45,212 bases of DNA from the NCBI GenBank assembly GCA_023249305.1, contig JAHFCU010000015.1, positions 1,162 through 46,373 on the forward strand, in the 5' to 3' direction. The DNA is from Gemmatimonadota bacterium (lineage in GTDB: Bacteria; Gemmatimonadota; Gemmatimonadetes; Gemmatimonadales; Gemmatimonadaceae). Position 1 is the stretch's first letter. Each line of letters begins with the position of its first letter. Below the pieces are notes generated by a model that searched no databases, was not told the DNA's origin, and saw only the letters and a program-made list of their open reading frames with translations. Positions 17,445-24,556 of the stretch are shown in pieces. Both the position numbers and the translations under genes were made by a program.

Positions 17445-18137
17445 CTAATACCGTTCCAGCGCCTGGCGTGCGGGCAGCGCCGCCTTGTACTGCCTGAGTG
17501 TCGCCTCTCGGGCGGCGACGGCCGAGAGGTAGTACTGGTTCAGCACGGGATCCTGCGGCGCCTGATAGAGGGCGGTCCGCGTGGACGCGACGATGTTGTC
17601 GAGGGCCGTGAGGCGCGCGCGGTACGTGTTGACGTTCAGCCCGATGAAGTGCGAGGTCGTGTCCTGTGCCGCGAGATAGGCTGCAGCGTCGGAATACTGC
17701 TGCTGCGCCGAAGTGAGCACCTGCATTGCGGCCTGCGGCGACACGAACGCCGGAGCGGCAGCCGCCGTCGGTGCTGTGGCTTGCCGCGGCGCCGGTGCGA
17801 GGTCAACACCCGTGCTCCACCGGCCGGCGAGCGCGCTCCCCACCACGAGCGCGAACCCGGCGGCGATGCGCATCGCCCACTGCCAGCGCGACGGACGCCC
17901 CGAAGCAAGCGGGACGGTCGAGATAATTCCCTCGGCCTTCAGCATCGCGCCCAGCGACGCCCAGTCGTTCAGCGACGGCAATTCGCGGGGCGACTCAGAA
18001 AGCGCCAGGCGAACGAGCCGACGGTGCGCGGCAAGTTCCTCCGCGCATGGCGCACAGGCAGCGAGGTGCAACGCCTCATCGGGCGTCGCCGTTTCGTCCA
18101 CCAGCGCGGCCAATCGTTCAGGAGAGATGTGCGGCAT
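17445..18137 (-). CDS. Anti-sigma factor with zinc-binding N-terminus
   Basis: An N-terminal anti-sigma domain with H24, C28 and C31 (HLAACAPC, the HxxxCxxC zinc motif of zf-HC2/ZAS proteins) is followed by one membrane segment at about 88-106 (AMRIAAGFALVVGSALAG). An outer region with Gln/Ala-rich helices ends near 230 residues. It overlaps the sigma gene by 20 bases (start at 18137 inside the sigma 3' end), the usual cognate arrangement. The inner domain should hold the sigma factor at the membrane until a signal releases it. Confidence 0.88.
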   Translation of the reverse strand: MPHISPERLAALVDETATPDEALHLAACAPCAEELAAHRRLVRLALSESPRELPSLNDWASLGAMLKAEGIISTVPLASGRPSRWQWAMRIAAGFALVVGSALAGRWSTGVDLAPAPRQATAPTAAAAPAFVSPQAAMQVLTSAQQQYSDAAAYLAAQDTTSHFIGLNVNTYRARLTALDNIVASTRTALYQAPQDPVLNQYYLSAVAAREATLRQYKAALPARQALERY

Positions 18138-18687
18138 GTGACGGTTCCTGCGTCATGGGAGCATCCACCAAGTGCTTGAGCAGCGTGCGCAGCTTGGCGC
18201 GCGCCTTGAACAACTGCGACTTCGATCCGCCGGCCGTGATGCCGAGCTCGACGGCGATTTCTTCGTGGGTGTAACCCTCGACATCGTGCAGCACGAACAC
18301 CGCACGTGCGCCGGGGGAGAGCTTCTGCACTGCCTCGTCAATCGTCTGGGCCAGCAGCGACCGGTCGCCTTCGTGCTCGACCGATGCGGTGTCCTCTTCA
18401 ATCTCCGTCTCCGCCTTGCCGATCCGGCGCAGCGACCGCAGCGCGTTCAGCGTGCGGTTCACGGCGATCCGGTGCGCCCACGTGGCGAACTGCGAGTCGC
18501 CGCGGTACGTGGGTAGCGCGCGGAAGATCTGGATCCAGACCTCCTGCGCCACGTCCGCCGCCTGGTCAGGATCACCCACCAGACGCCGCACGACCGCGTC
18601 AATGCGCGGCGCGTATTGCACCCATAGGGCACGCAACGCAGCCTCGTCGCCATGAATGGCGCGTCGGATCGTCAGCTGATCAGCCAT
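18118..18687 (-). CDS. ECF-family RNA polymerase sigma factor
   Basis: About 189 residues with the two ECF modules. Region 2 has the VGDPDQAADVAQEVWIQIF helix and FATWAHRIAVNRTLNALR. Region 4 has LSPGARAVFVLHDVEGYTHEEIA, then ELGITAGGSKSQLFKARAKL as the helix-turn-helix. ATG at 18687. It starts the sigma/anti-sigma/PDZ operon on the minus strand and shares a divergent spacer of 139 bases with the gene at 18827. An inverted repeat sits in this spacer (see 18704-18740), so autoregulation is plausible. Confidence 0.93.
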   Translation of the reverse strand: MADQLTIRRAIHGDEAALRALWVQYAPRIDAVVRRLVGDPDQAADVAQEVWIQIFRALPTYRGDSQFATWAHRIAVNRTLNALRSLRRIGKAETEIEEDTASVEHEGDRSLLAQTIDEAVQKLSPGARAVFVLHDVEGYTHEEIAVELGITAGGSKSQLFKARAKLRTLLKHLVDAPMTQEPSHAAHLS

Positions 18688-18703
18688 GAACGTTCGCTAG
18701 TTG

Positions 18704-18740
18704 AGTCACCCGCACCATCAAATTGGTTGCCCGGGTGACT
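18704..18740. promoter_or_regulatory. Inverted repeat upstream of the ECF sigma operon
   Basis: AGTCACCCG (18704-18712) and CGGGTGACT (18732-18740) are exact reverse complements separated by 19 bases, 17 bases before the sigma start. It could be an operator bound by a dimer or a leader hairpin. The spacer includes AATTGGTTGCC. No function is proven. Confidence 0.55.
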
Positions 18741-18826
18741 GGCGGGGAAAGTACTCGTCTTGCGGGTAAGGGGTCGGTTCGCTAGTCCTTCCCTCCCGTC
18801 GCCTCCATACCGGTTCAACCGTCTGG

Positions 18827-20290
18827 TTGATTCGGTGCTTGTCGTTTCGCTCCCCGTCCCGTTCTGCCGTGATCCTTCATCTCATTGCTGCCTTTGCGCT
18901 TGGCAGACCGGACAGCCACCTGCCTGTCCGGCCCCCTGAAAGCGTCGGGATGTCGCCTGATCGGCTCGAGATCATTGATCGCGTTGTCAGCGAGGGCATT
19001 CGCGCCGGGGGATTCCCGGGCGCCGCGGTCATCATCGGCCGCCAGGGCGCGGCCGTCTGGCGCAAGGGCTTCGGCACGTTGGGGTGGGGTCTCGAGAGCC
19101 CTACGGTCTCGACCGACCGCACCATCTACGACCTCGCCTCGCTCACCAAGGTGGTGGCCACGACGACGGCGGCGATGATCCTCTTCGATGAGGGCAAGCT
19201 GTCCCTCGACGCCAAGGTCGCGGACATCATCCCGGGCTTCGTCGGCAAGTGGAAAGACGAAGTGACCGTGCGGCTCCTGCTGACCCATCGCTCCGGACTT
19301 CCTGCCGGGCGCGACTTGTGGCGCATTGCCGGCTCACCCGAGCAAGTGCGGCAGGCGGTCATTGAGACGCCACTCGCCTTCCGTCCCGGCCGCTACTTCG
19401 AGTACTCGGACCTCGGCGCCGATCTGCTCGGCATGCTAGTCGAGGCGCTTGCGGGCATGCCTCTCGATGTCTTCGTGCGGCAGCGCGTCTTTGAACCGCT
19501 GGGCATGAATGACACGTTCTTCCTGCCAGCGGATTCCGTGCGCGACCGAGTCGCGCCGACTGAAGTTTCGCCGCCCCGCGGGTACCCGCTGCAAGGGCAA
19601 GTGCATGACGAGAACGCGTACGCCATGGGAGGCGTCGCCGGGCATGCCGGGCTGTTTGGCACCGCTGATGATCTCGCGATCTTCGCGCAGATGATGCTCA
19701 ACGGCGGCGTCTACGAGGGGACGCGCATCGTCAGCGATTCCACGGTGCGCCTCTTCACCCAGCGTGCCGCCGGGTCGCGGGCGCTCGGCTGGGAGATGGC
19801 TGAGGGACGGCATGGCGCTGGCGAGTATCTCAGCCCGTCGGCATACGGCCATGTGGGCTTCACCGGCACCTCGCTCTGGATTGATCCGCAGCGCGACATG
19901 TTCGTCATCCTGCTCACCAACCGTGTGCACGCAGCGCGGGCGCGGCGTCCCTCGACCGTGATCGCCGACGTGCGCGCTGATCTCGCTGATGCGGCGGCGC
20001 TATCCGTCACCGACGAAGAACTGCGAATCAGCGTCATGCCGGCCGCGTTCCGCGCCGATCGCGCGACCAACTGGAACAAGCCGCTCCGCAGTCGGCGCTC
20101 GCGCCACAAGAGGACGAAGACCCGCTCGGCGGCGCATGTGAAGCCGGCCGTCAAGAAAGCCGCGGCAAAGCCAAAGCAGACGACGAGCGCAAGCGCGGCG
20201 AAGAGTGCGTCTTCCAAGGCACCGGCAGCCAAGAAGGGCGTCTCAACGGCATCCGGCGCCAAGAAGTCGCCGGCCAAGGGCCGGCGCTGA
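18827..20290 (+). CDS. Serine hydrolase, beta-lactamase fold, with Lys/Ala-rich C-terminal tail
   Basis: SLTK (SxxK) lies in the segment YDLASLTKVVAT, YSD replaces the usual YxN, and a Gly-rich stretch (GGVAGHAGLFG) completes the fold. TTG at 18827 and GTG at 18869 are both possible starts; the Shine-Dalgarno is unclear and the N-terminal hydrophobic stretch (VILHLIAAFALG) is short. Length is 487 residues. The last ~70 residues are unlike the rest: a basic, Lys/Ala/Ser/Thr-rich tail (VKPAVKKAAAKPKQ, KAPAAKKG) resembling histone-H1 tails. The family hydrolyses amide or ester bonds; the tail suggests binding to an anionic surface, perhaps wall polymer or nucleic acid. Confidence 0.85.
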   Translation: MIRCLSFRSPSRSAVILHLIAAFALGRPDSHLPVRPPESVGMSPDRLEIIDRVVSEGIRAGGFPGAAVIIGRQGAAVWRKGFGTLGWGLESPTVSTDRTIYDLASLTKVVATTTAAMILFDEGKLSLDAKVADIIPGFVGKWKDEVTVRLLLTHRSGLPAGRDLWRIAGSPEQVRQAVIETPLAFRPGRYFEYSDLGADLLGMLVEALAGMPLDVFVRQRVFEPLGMNDTFFLPADSVRDRVAPTEVSPPRGYPLQGQVHDENAYAMGGVAGHAGLFGTADDLAIFAQMMLNGGVYEGTRIVSDSTVRLFTQRAAGSRALGWEMAEGRHGAGEYLSPSAYGHVGFTGTSLWIDPQRDMFVILLTNRVHAARARRPSTVIADVRADLADAAALSVTDEELRISVMPAAFRADRATNWNKPLRSRRSRHKRTKTRSAAHVKPAVKKAAAKPKQTTSASAAKSASSKAPAAKKGVSTASGAKKSPAKGRR

Positions 20291-20353
20291 TCGCCTCAGC
20301 TTGAATTACGGGGTGGCGTACGACGATACTGAGGTGTCCCTCAGGAGCCCCCG

Positions 20354-20725
20354 ATGACCGACAAACTCATCCCGCCCAGCGCGCCCGCCTCCAGCTCGCT
20401 CGCTTCATTAGCGAACCAAACAGCGGACGCGGTGACCGAGGATCTCGTAAAGCTCGCGCTGCGCCGCGTGAAAGACCCCGAACTCAACCTGAACATCGTG
20501 GATCTCGGCCTCGTCTACGACATTCATGTAGAGGGCACGAGTGTAACGGTTGACATGTCGCTCACCACGCCGGCGTGTCCGTCAGGACCCGAACTCGTGC
20601 ATGATGCCACGACGCAGTTGCAGGCGATTCCGGGTGTTACGAAGGCCGAAGTAAACATCGTTTGGTCACCCCCATGGACGCCCGATCGTATTGAGCCGCG
20701 GGTGCGAACCTACCTGGGGTTCTAG
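20354..20725 (+). CDS. MIP18/SufT-like iron-sulfur assembly protein
   Basis: A DUF59 (MIP18/PaaD-like) domain of 123 residues: LKLALRRVKDPELNLNIVD is the DPE(L/I) signature (here KDPELN), IVDLGLVYDI is typical, and TPACPSGP contains the conserved Cys. Such proteins help load Fe-S clusters into apo-proteins. ATG at 20354 with AGGAGC about 7 bases upstream (CTCAGGAGCCCCCG). Its stop is 5 bases from the convergent ribonuclease D stop. The Suf cluster at the right end of the window is unlinked but in the same pathway. Confidence 0.85.
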   Translation: MTDKLIPPSAPASSSLASLANQTADAVTEDLVKLALRRVKDPELNLNIVDLGLVYDIHVEGTSVTVDMSLTTPACPSGPELVHDATTQLQAIPGVTKAEVNIVWSPPWTPDRIEPRVRTYLGF

Positions 20726-20730
20726 GCGAA

Positions 20731-21936
20731 TCAGGAGTCGAGGTACGGCGCGTCCGGCGCTGCGCTCGGCGCCTTGCCCGGTTTCGACTTGAAGTCGGCG
20801 AGCACTTTCACGAAGGCCTCGCCCATCTCCGCGATCTGCCAGCGGCGTAGTTCGGAAATCGCGGCCAGTTCCTCCAGCGACCGCGGCACGCGCCGCGCCA
20901 CGGCTTCGAGTCGCTCACGCGAGCCGAGCACGCCCGGATCGAGTTCGAGTCGTGCCGCCGCGGCGTCCCGCACGGCCTTCAGCCGGCCGACCTTGTCATC
21001 GAACTCGGGGTCCTTTTCCCATTTTGCGGACTTCGGGAAACGCGGCAACTGCGCCTCGGGCACGGCAAGCCCGCGCTGAACGGCATCCAGCACGTCCCGT
21101 CCGGCACGATCCACCATGCCACGCGGCATTCCCTTGATCGTCGCGAGTGTGTCCGTCGTCGCCGGCTGCAGGCGGGCAATCTCGAGCAGCACGTCGTTCG
21201 CCACCACACGGAACGTCGACCGGTCGAGTGCGTGCGCGGTTGCGTCCCGCCACAGCGTTACTTCGCGCAGCACGGCCAACTCACGCCGCGTCAGGTCGCG
21301 CGCGCCCTTGATGCGCAGGAAGGCCTCGGTCGGATCTTCGGGCGCCCACCGTGTTCCCTCCAGCCGATCGAACTCTTCGCGCGCCCAGCTCCACCGCTGC
21401 TTGCGCTCCAGTTGCTCCTTCATCTCGTCTCGCAACTGCAGCAGGTGCATCGTGTCCTGCGCCGCGTAGTCGAGCATCCCCTGCGTGAGCGGGCGCATGG
21501 ACCAGTCGGCGCGCTGGTGCTTCTTGTCGAGCTTCACGCCAAAGTGCTGTTCGAGCAGCGCGGCAAGGCCGAACGCTTTCACGCCCAGCAGCTGCGCGGC
21601 GATGCGCGTGTCGAAGATTCGGCGCACGTGCCATCCATAGTCCTGATAGAGCAGACGCAGGTCGTAGTCCGCGTCATGAAAGACCACCTCGACGTTTGGA
21701 TCTTCGAGCAGCGCGCCGAGCGCCACGGGCGACGCGATGGGTAGCGGGTCAATGATCGCGTGCGCGTCGCGCGTCGAGAGTTGCAGCAGGTAGATGCGGT
21801 CGATGAATCGATGGAAGGACGCGCCTTCGGTGTCGAGTGCCAGCAACGGCGTGCCGCGAATTCCCCCGAGGAATTTCCCGACGGCGTCGTTCGAATCGAG
21901 ATATCGCACCGCCGGTGTCGCGCCCTTGTGACTCAC
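20731..21936 (-). CDS. rnd: Ribonuclease D
   Basis: A DEDD-type 3'-5' exonuclease of about 401 residues. LLALDTEGASF holds the D-E pair (motif I), VVFHDADYDLRLL motif II, and LDYAAQDTMHLL the Y...D of motif III (DEDDy). A helicase-and-RNaseD C-terminal (HRDC) domain follows (TRRELAVLREVTLWRDATA, LATIKGMPRG). It trims 3' ends of tRNA and other stable RNAs. GTG at 21936 was chosen because GAGGAAGGAAG lies just upstream; longer in-frame reading lacks such a site. Convergent with the SufT-like gene. Confidence 0.9.
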   Translation of the reverse strand: MSHKGATPAVRYLDSNDAVGKFLGGIRGTPLLALDTEGASFHRFIDRIYLLQLSTRDAHAIIDPLPIASPVALGALLEDPNVEVVFHDADYDLRLLYQDYGWHVRRIFDTRIAAQLLGVKAFGLAALLEQHFGVKLDKKHQRADWSMRPLTQGMLDYAAQDTMHLLQLRDEMKEQLERKQRWSWAREEFDRLEGTRWAPEDPTEAFLRIKGARDLTRRELAVLREVTLWRDATAHALDRSTFRVVANDVLLEIARLQPATTDTLATIKGMPRGMVDRAGRDVLDAVQRGLAVPEAQLPRFPKSAKWEKDPEFDDKVGRLKAVRDAAAARLELDPGVLGSRERLEAVARRVPRSLEELAAISELRRWQIAEMGEAFVKVLADFKSKPGKAPSAAPDAPYLDS

Positions 21937-22088
21937 TCGCTTCCTTCCTCTCCGGTGCCGCGTGTGGTACAAATGTAGCGAGGACTTCCTCCGAATACCC
22001 GCCAACCCGTCATGAGTCCCGACGCTGGGCGATCGCCCTGCAGAGAGCACGTTTCCCCTCCGGCCGCGTTCGGCGTGGAGGTCACCCC

Positions 22089-22883
22089 GTGATCACCTTT
22101 GCCAACGGCCGCGCCATTGGGTACGACGACGTCGGGAAAGGCGTGCCCGTGCTCTTCCTCCACGGGTTCCCGCACAACCGATCGCTCTGGTCACCGCAGC
22201 TCGGGGCGCTCGCCGCGCCGGCACGCACCATCTGCATGGACCTGCGCGGGTTCGGCGAGAGCGCTCCGGACGGGCCGGGCGGCGTGGATGGCTATGCCGA
22301 CGACGCGGCAAAGCTGCTCGATGCGTTGAACATCGAGCGCGCCGTCGTCATCGGCCTGTCCATGGGTGGCTACGCGGCGTTGGCTTTCTGGCGCCGGCAT
22401 CGCGACCGCGTGCGTGCACTCGTGTTCTGTGACACGCGGGCGACGGCTGATAATGAAGCGGCGCGCGCGGCGCGCGGCGAAATGCAGGCCCTCGCCGAAG
22501 AACGAGGAAGCATGGCGGTCGCCAACCAGATGATCAGTGGTATGGTGGGCCGCACTACCCGGGAGAAGAATCCCGAGCTAGTGGATGAACTGCACCGCAT
22601 GATGTCGCTGGCCCCCGTGCGGGGGATCGTGGATGCGCTCGAAGCACTCAAGCAGCGCCCTGATTCCACGGCAATGCTCGGCACGATTGATGTGCCGACC
22701 CTGATCATCGTGGGCGACGAGGACGTCCTTACACCCGTGAAGGATGCGCGCGCCATGCATCTGGCGATCACCGGCAGCCGTCTCGAGATCATCACCGGTG
22801 CGGGACACGTGAGTAACATGGAGCGCCCCGCGACGTTCAATCACGTGCTCAGCGAGTTCCTGGTGTCGCTGACGGCGCAGTAG
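22089..22883 (+). CDS. Alpha/beta hydrolase
   Basis: GTG start at 22089 with GGAGGT at 22077-22082. Fold motifs: LFLHGFPHNRSLW (oxyanion hole), DLRGFGES, GLSMGGYAA (nucleophile Ser), GDEDVLTPV (Asp) and GAGHVSNME (His), 264 residues, no signal peptide. Divergent from ribonuclease D with about 150 bases between starts. It precedes an ICMT-like methyltransferase by a repeat tract. Substrate unknown; typical of esterases and dienelactone or haloperoxidase-like hydrolases. Confidence 0.85.
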   Translation: MITFANGRAIGYDDVGKGVPVLFLHGFPHNRSLWSPQLGALAAPARTICMDLRGFGESAPDGPGGVDGYADDAAKLLDALNIERAVVIGLSMGGYAALAFWRRHRDRVRALVFCDTRATADNEAARAARGEMQALAEERGSMAVANQMISGMVGRTTREKNPELVDELHRMMSLAPVRGIVDALEALKQRPDSTAMLGTIDVPTLIIVGDEDVLTPVKDARAMHLAITGSRLEIITGAGHVSNMERPATFNHVLSEFLVSLTAQ

Positions 22884-22900
22884 TGGGCGGTTGTATCATT

Positions 22901-22935
22901 CTACCGTCGACCCTCCACCGTCCACCGTCATCGTC
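22901..22935. repeat. Heptanucleotide tandem repeat (CCACCGT family)
   Basis: Five 7-base units: CTACCGT, CGACCCT, CCACCGT, CCACCGT, CATCGTC. It fills the spacer between the hydrolase stop (22883) and the methyltransferase start (22936) and belongs to the same family as 10531-10600 and 25889-25923. Confidence 0.8.
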
Positions 22936-23547
22936 TTGTCCACGATCTCCCCTTCCGAAGCTTCTGTCCCCGCCCGCATCGGTGCGGTGCTGTTCCGCAA
23001 CCGTGGCTGGCTGCCCGTGCCGTTTCTGGCAATTCCGCTGCTCGCACCGGGCGCCATCACGCGCGTCGGCATCGTGGTCGGTGCTGTGTTGATCGTCATC
23101 GGCGAGGCGTGGCGGCTCTGGGGGGTGGCCGCGGCTGGCACCGTCACCCGCCGTCGTTCGCGCCACGTGCAGAAGCTCGTGACGCACGGCCCGTTCGCAC
23201 TGAGCCGCAACCCGCTCTACAACGGGAATTACCTGCTCTGGATGGGCTTCGTCGCCCTCAGCGGCGTCTGGTGGTTCCTGCCGATGGCGACGGTCCTGTT
23301 CGGCATCGAGTACTTCTTCATCGTGCGCTATGAGGAGGGCGTGCTCGAGTCCATCTTCGGCGAGGAGTATCTCGCCTACAAGCGCCAGACGTCGCCGTGG
23401 ATCCCGTCGGGCTCATCGGGCCCCATCGGCGGCGAGTTCTTCTGGGCTGAAGCGTGGAAGAGCGAGATCAGCACGTTCATGCAGTACTTCGCCTTGCTGA
23501 TCGTGTTTGTGCTCAAGGATCGGTATTTCCCGAATGGACTGTTCTAG
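22936..23547 (+). CDS. Isoprenylcysteine carboxyl methyltransferase (ICMT/PEMT-like) family membrane protein
   Basis: HGPFALSRNPLYNGNYLLWMG is the SAM-binding signature of the ICMT/PEMT-like family. Several hydrophobic helices surround it (VPFLAIPLLAPG, VGIVVGAVLIVIG, MATVLFGIEYFFIVRYEEG), giving an integral membrane enzyme of about 204 residues. A TTG at 22936 follows the heptanucleotide repeat; an earlier TTG at 22891 would translate the repeat itself as TVDPPPSTV, which is less likely. It methylates lipids or other hydrophobic acceptors in general; target unknown. A terminator hairpin follows. Confidence 0.78.
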   Translation: MSTISPSEASVPARIGAVLFRNRGWLPVPFLAIPLLAPGAITRVGIVVGAVLIVIGEAWRLWGVAAAGTVTRRRSRHVQKLVTHGPFALSRNPLYNGNYLLWMGFVALSGVWWFLPMATVLFGIEYFFIVRYEEGVLESIFGEEYLAYKRQTSPWIPSGSSGPIGGEFFWAEAWKSEISTFMQYFALLIVFVLKDRYFPNGLF

Positions 23548-23580
23548 GGAAACAGATAGGAGCTGTTCGATGGGCGAATA

Positions 23581-23626
23581 GAAAAGGAGAGAGCCCGACG
23601 ATAACTCGTCGGGCTCTGTCCTTTTC
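23581..23626. terminator. Bidirectional terminator hairpin
   Basis: A 12-base stem (23590-23601 with 23606-23617, perfect complement, loop TAAC) is extended across one G-G mismatch by GAAAAGGA/TCCTTTTC. The T-run and A-run on opposite sides suit termination for both convergent genes: the methyltransferase ending at 23547 and the ferredoxin ending at 23646. Confidence 0.88.
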
Positions 23627-23645
23627 TCCCATCTCCCGTCGGTCT

Positions 23646-23909
23646 CTATCTCGTCGGCTTCCCCGGCGGCGTCGGTCCCTTGAACACGTCCCGGTTCTTC
23701 GCGATGTACGGCGTCAGGTTCGCCGGTACGTCTTCCTCGGGGAAGATCGCCGTCACGGGGCATTCGGGTTCGCACGCACCGCAGTCAATGCACTCGTCGG
23801 GGTGAATGTACAGTTGGTCCTCACCCTCGTAGATGCAGTCCACGGGACAGACATCAACACAGGCTTTGTCCTTGGTGCCGATGCAGGCTTCGGTGATGAT
23901 GTACGGCAT
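23646..23909 (-). CDS. fdxA: 7Fe ferredoxin ([3Fe-4S][4Fe-4S])
   Basis: An 87-residue product starting MPYIITEACIG at 23909. Cysteines sit at 9, 17, 21, 25, 40, 43, 46 and 50, the spacing of 7Fe ferredoxins of the Azotobacter FdI type. In those, C9/C17/C50 would hold a [3Fe-4S] cluster and C21/C40/C43/C46 a [4Fe-4S] cluster, with C25 free. This is transferred from the family. The Gly/Pro/Lys tail is short. It is divergent from the molybdoenzyme genes at 24092 and could serve as their electron acceptor, though that is inference. Confidence 0.9.
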   Translation of the reverse strand: MPYIITEACIGTKDKACVDVCPVDCIYEGEDQLYIHPDECIDCGACEPECPVTAIFPEEDVPANLTPYIAKNRDVFKGPTPPGKPTR

Positions 23910-24042
23910 GGATGCTCCCCGGGGTGGAATCGACCAGCAACAAAGTGGAAGATAAACACCGTGAGAGGAGCGCTCAACCGGCGCACGGCCCGCCGCGGCC
24001 ACGGTATCGTGTCCCCAGCGCACACACCGCGGCTGCTGGTCA

Positions 24043-24090
24043 CTCTGGCACTCTGTGGTACTCTGTCGTTCTCTGTCGTACTCTTGTATT
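24043..24090. repeat. Ten-base phased tandem repeat before the 2Fe-2S subunit gene
   Basis: Units CTCTGGCA (partial), CTCTGTGGTA, CTCTGTCGTT, CTCTGTCGTA, CTCTTGTATT, in a 10-base register. The tract ends one base before the ATG at 24092, so it replaces the usual Shine-Dalgarno region. Same family as 17391-17440. Confidence 0.85.
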
Positions 24091-24091
24091 C

Positions 24092-24556
24092 ATGCGCTTC
24101 ACCGTCAACGGCTCCCCGCGCGACGTGGATCCCGCGCGCTCCCCCACCCTGCTGGCCGCGCTCCGCGACCAACTCGGCATCACTGGCCCGAAGCTCAGCT
24201 GCGATCACGGCGAGTGCGGCGCCTGCACCGTACGTCTCGACGGCGAACTCGTCTACGCCTGCCTGAGCCTCACCGCCGCCTGCGAGGGCACGCAGGTCCA
24301 GACGGTTGAGGGACTCGCGAACGGCAACGCCCTGCATCCGCTCCAGGAGTCCTTCATCACGCACGATGCCGCGCAATGCGGTTTTTGCACGCCCGGTCAG
24401 CTCCTGGCCGCGGCCACGCTCCTCGAACAAAAACCCCATCCCACCGACGACGAGATCCGTGCCGCCATGAGCGGCAACCTCTGCCGCTGTGGCACGTACC
24501 CCAAGATCATCGCCGCGATTCGTGCGGTCGCTGACGGAGCCGGAGGCGCACCGTGA
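24092..24556 (+). CDS. (2Fe-2S) subunit of a xanthine-dehydrogenase-family molybdoenzyme (PaoA/CoxS-like)
   Basis: A plant-type ferredoxin domain at the N-terminus (CDHGECGACT, then C in VYACLSL) is followed by a helical domain with AAQCGFCTPGQLL and NLCRCGTYPKI, the two pairs of Cys binding the second [2Fe-2S] cluster. 154 residues with no Tat signal. The start was placed at the ATG at 24092 because the domain begins there. Its TGA overlaps the GTG of the molybdenum subunit (GTGA), so the two are coupled. It carries electrons from the molybdenum site to FAD. The FAD subunit is not adjacent (see 38516). Confidence 0.9.
   Translation: MRFTVNGSPRDVDPARSPTLLAALRDQLGITGPKLSCDHGECGACTVRLDGELVYACLSLTAACEGTQVQTVEGLANGNALHPLQESFITHDAAQCGFCTPGQLLAAATLLEQKPHPTDDEIRAAMSGNLCRCGTYPKIIAAIRAVADGAGGAP

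Noticed and set aside
16060-17448. Plus-strand open frame of over 460 codons opposite the PDZ gene
   Set aside because: Composition is Arg/His-rich and it is the reverse of a clear two-PDZ protein, so it is a GC-driven shadow frame.
23624-23660. A further heptamer tract after the terminator
   Set aside because: Units such as ATCTCCC and GTCGGTC are too diverged and overlap the ferredoxin stop; not counted as a family member.
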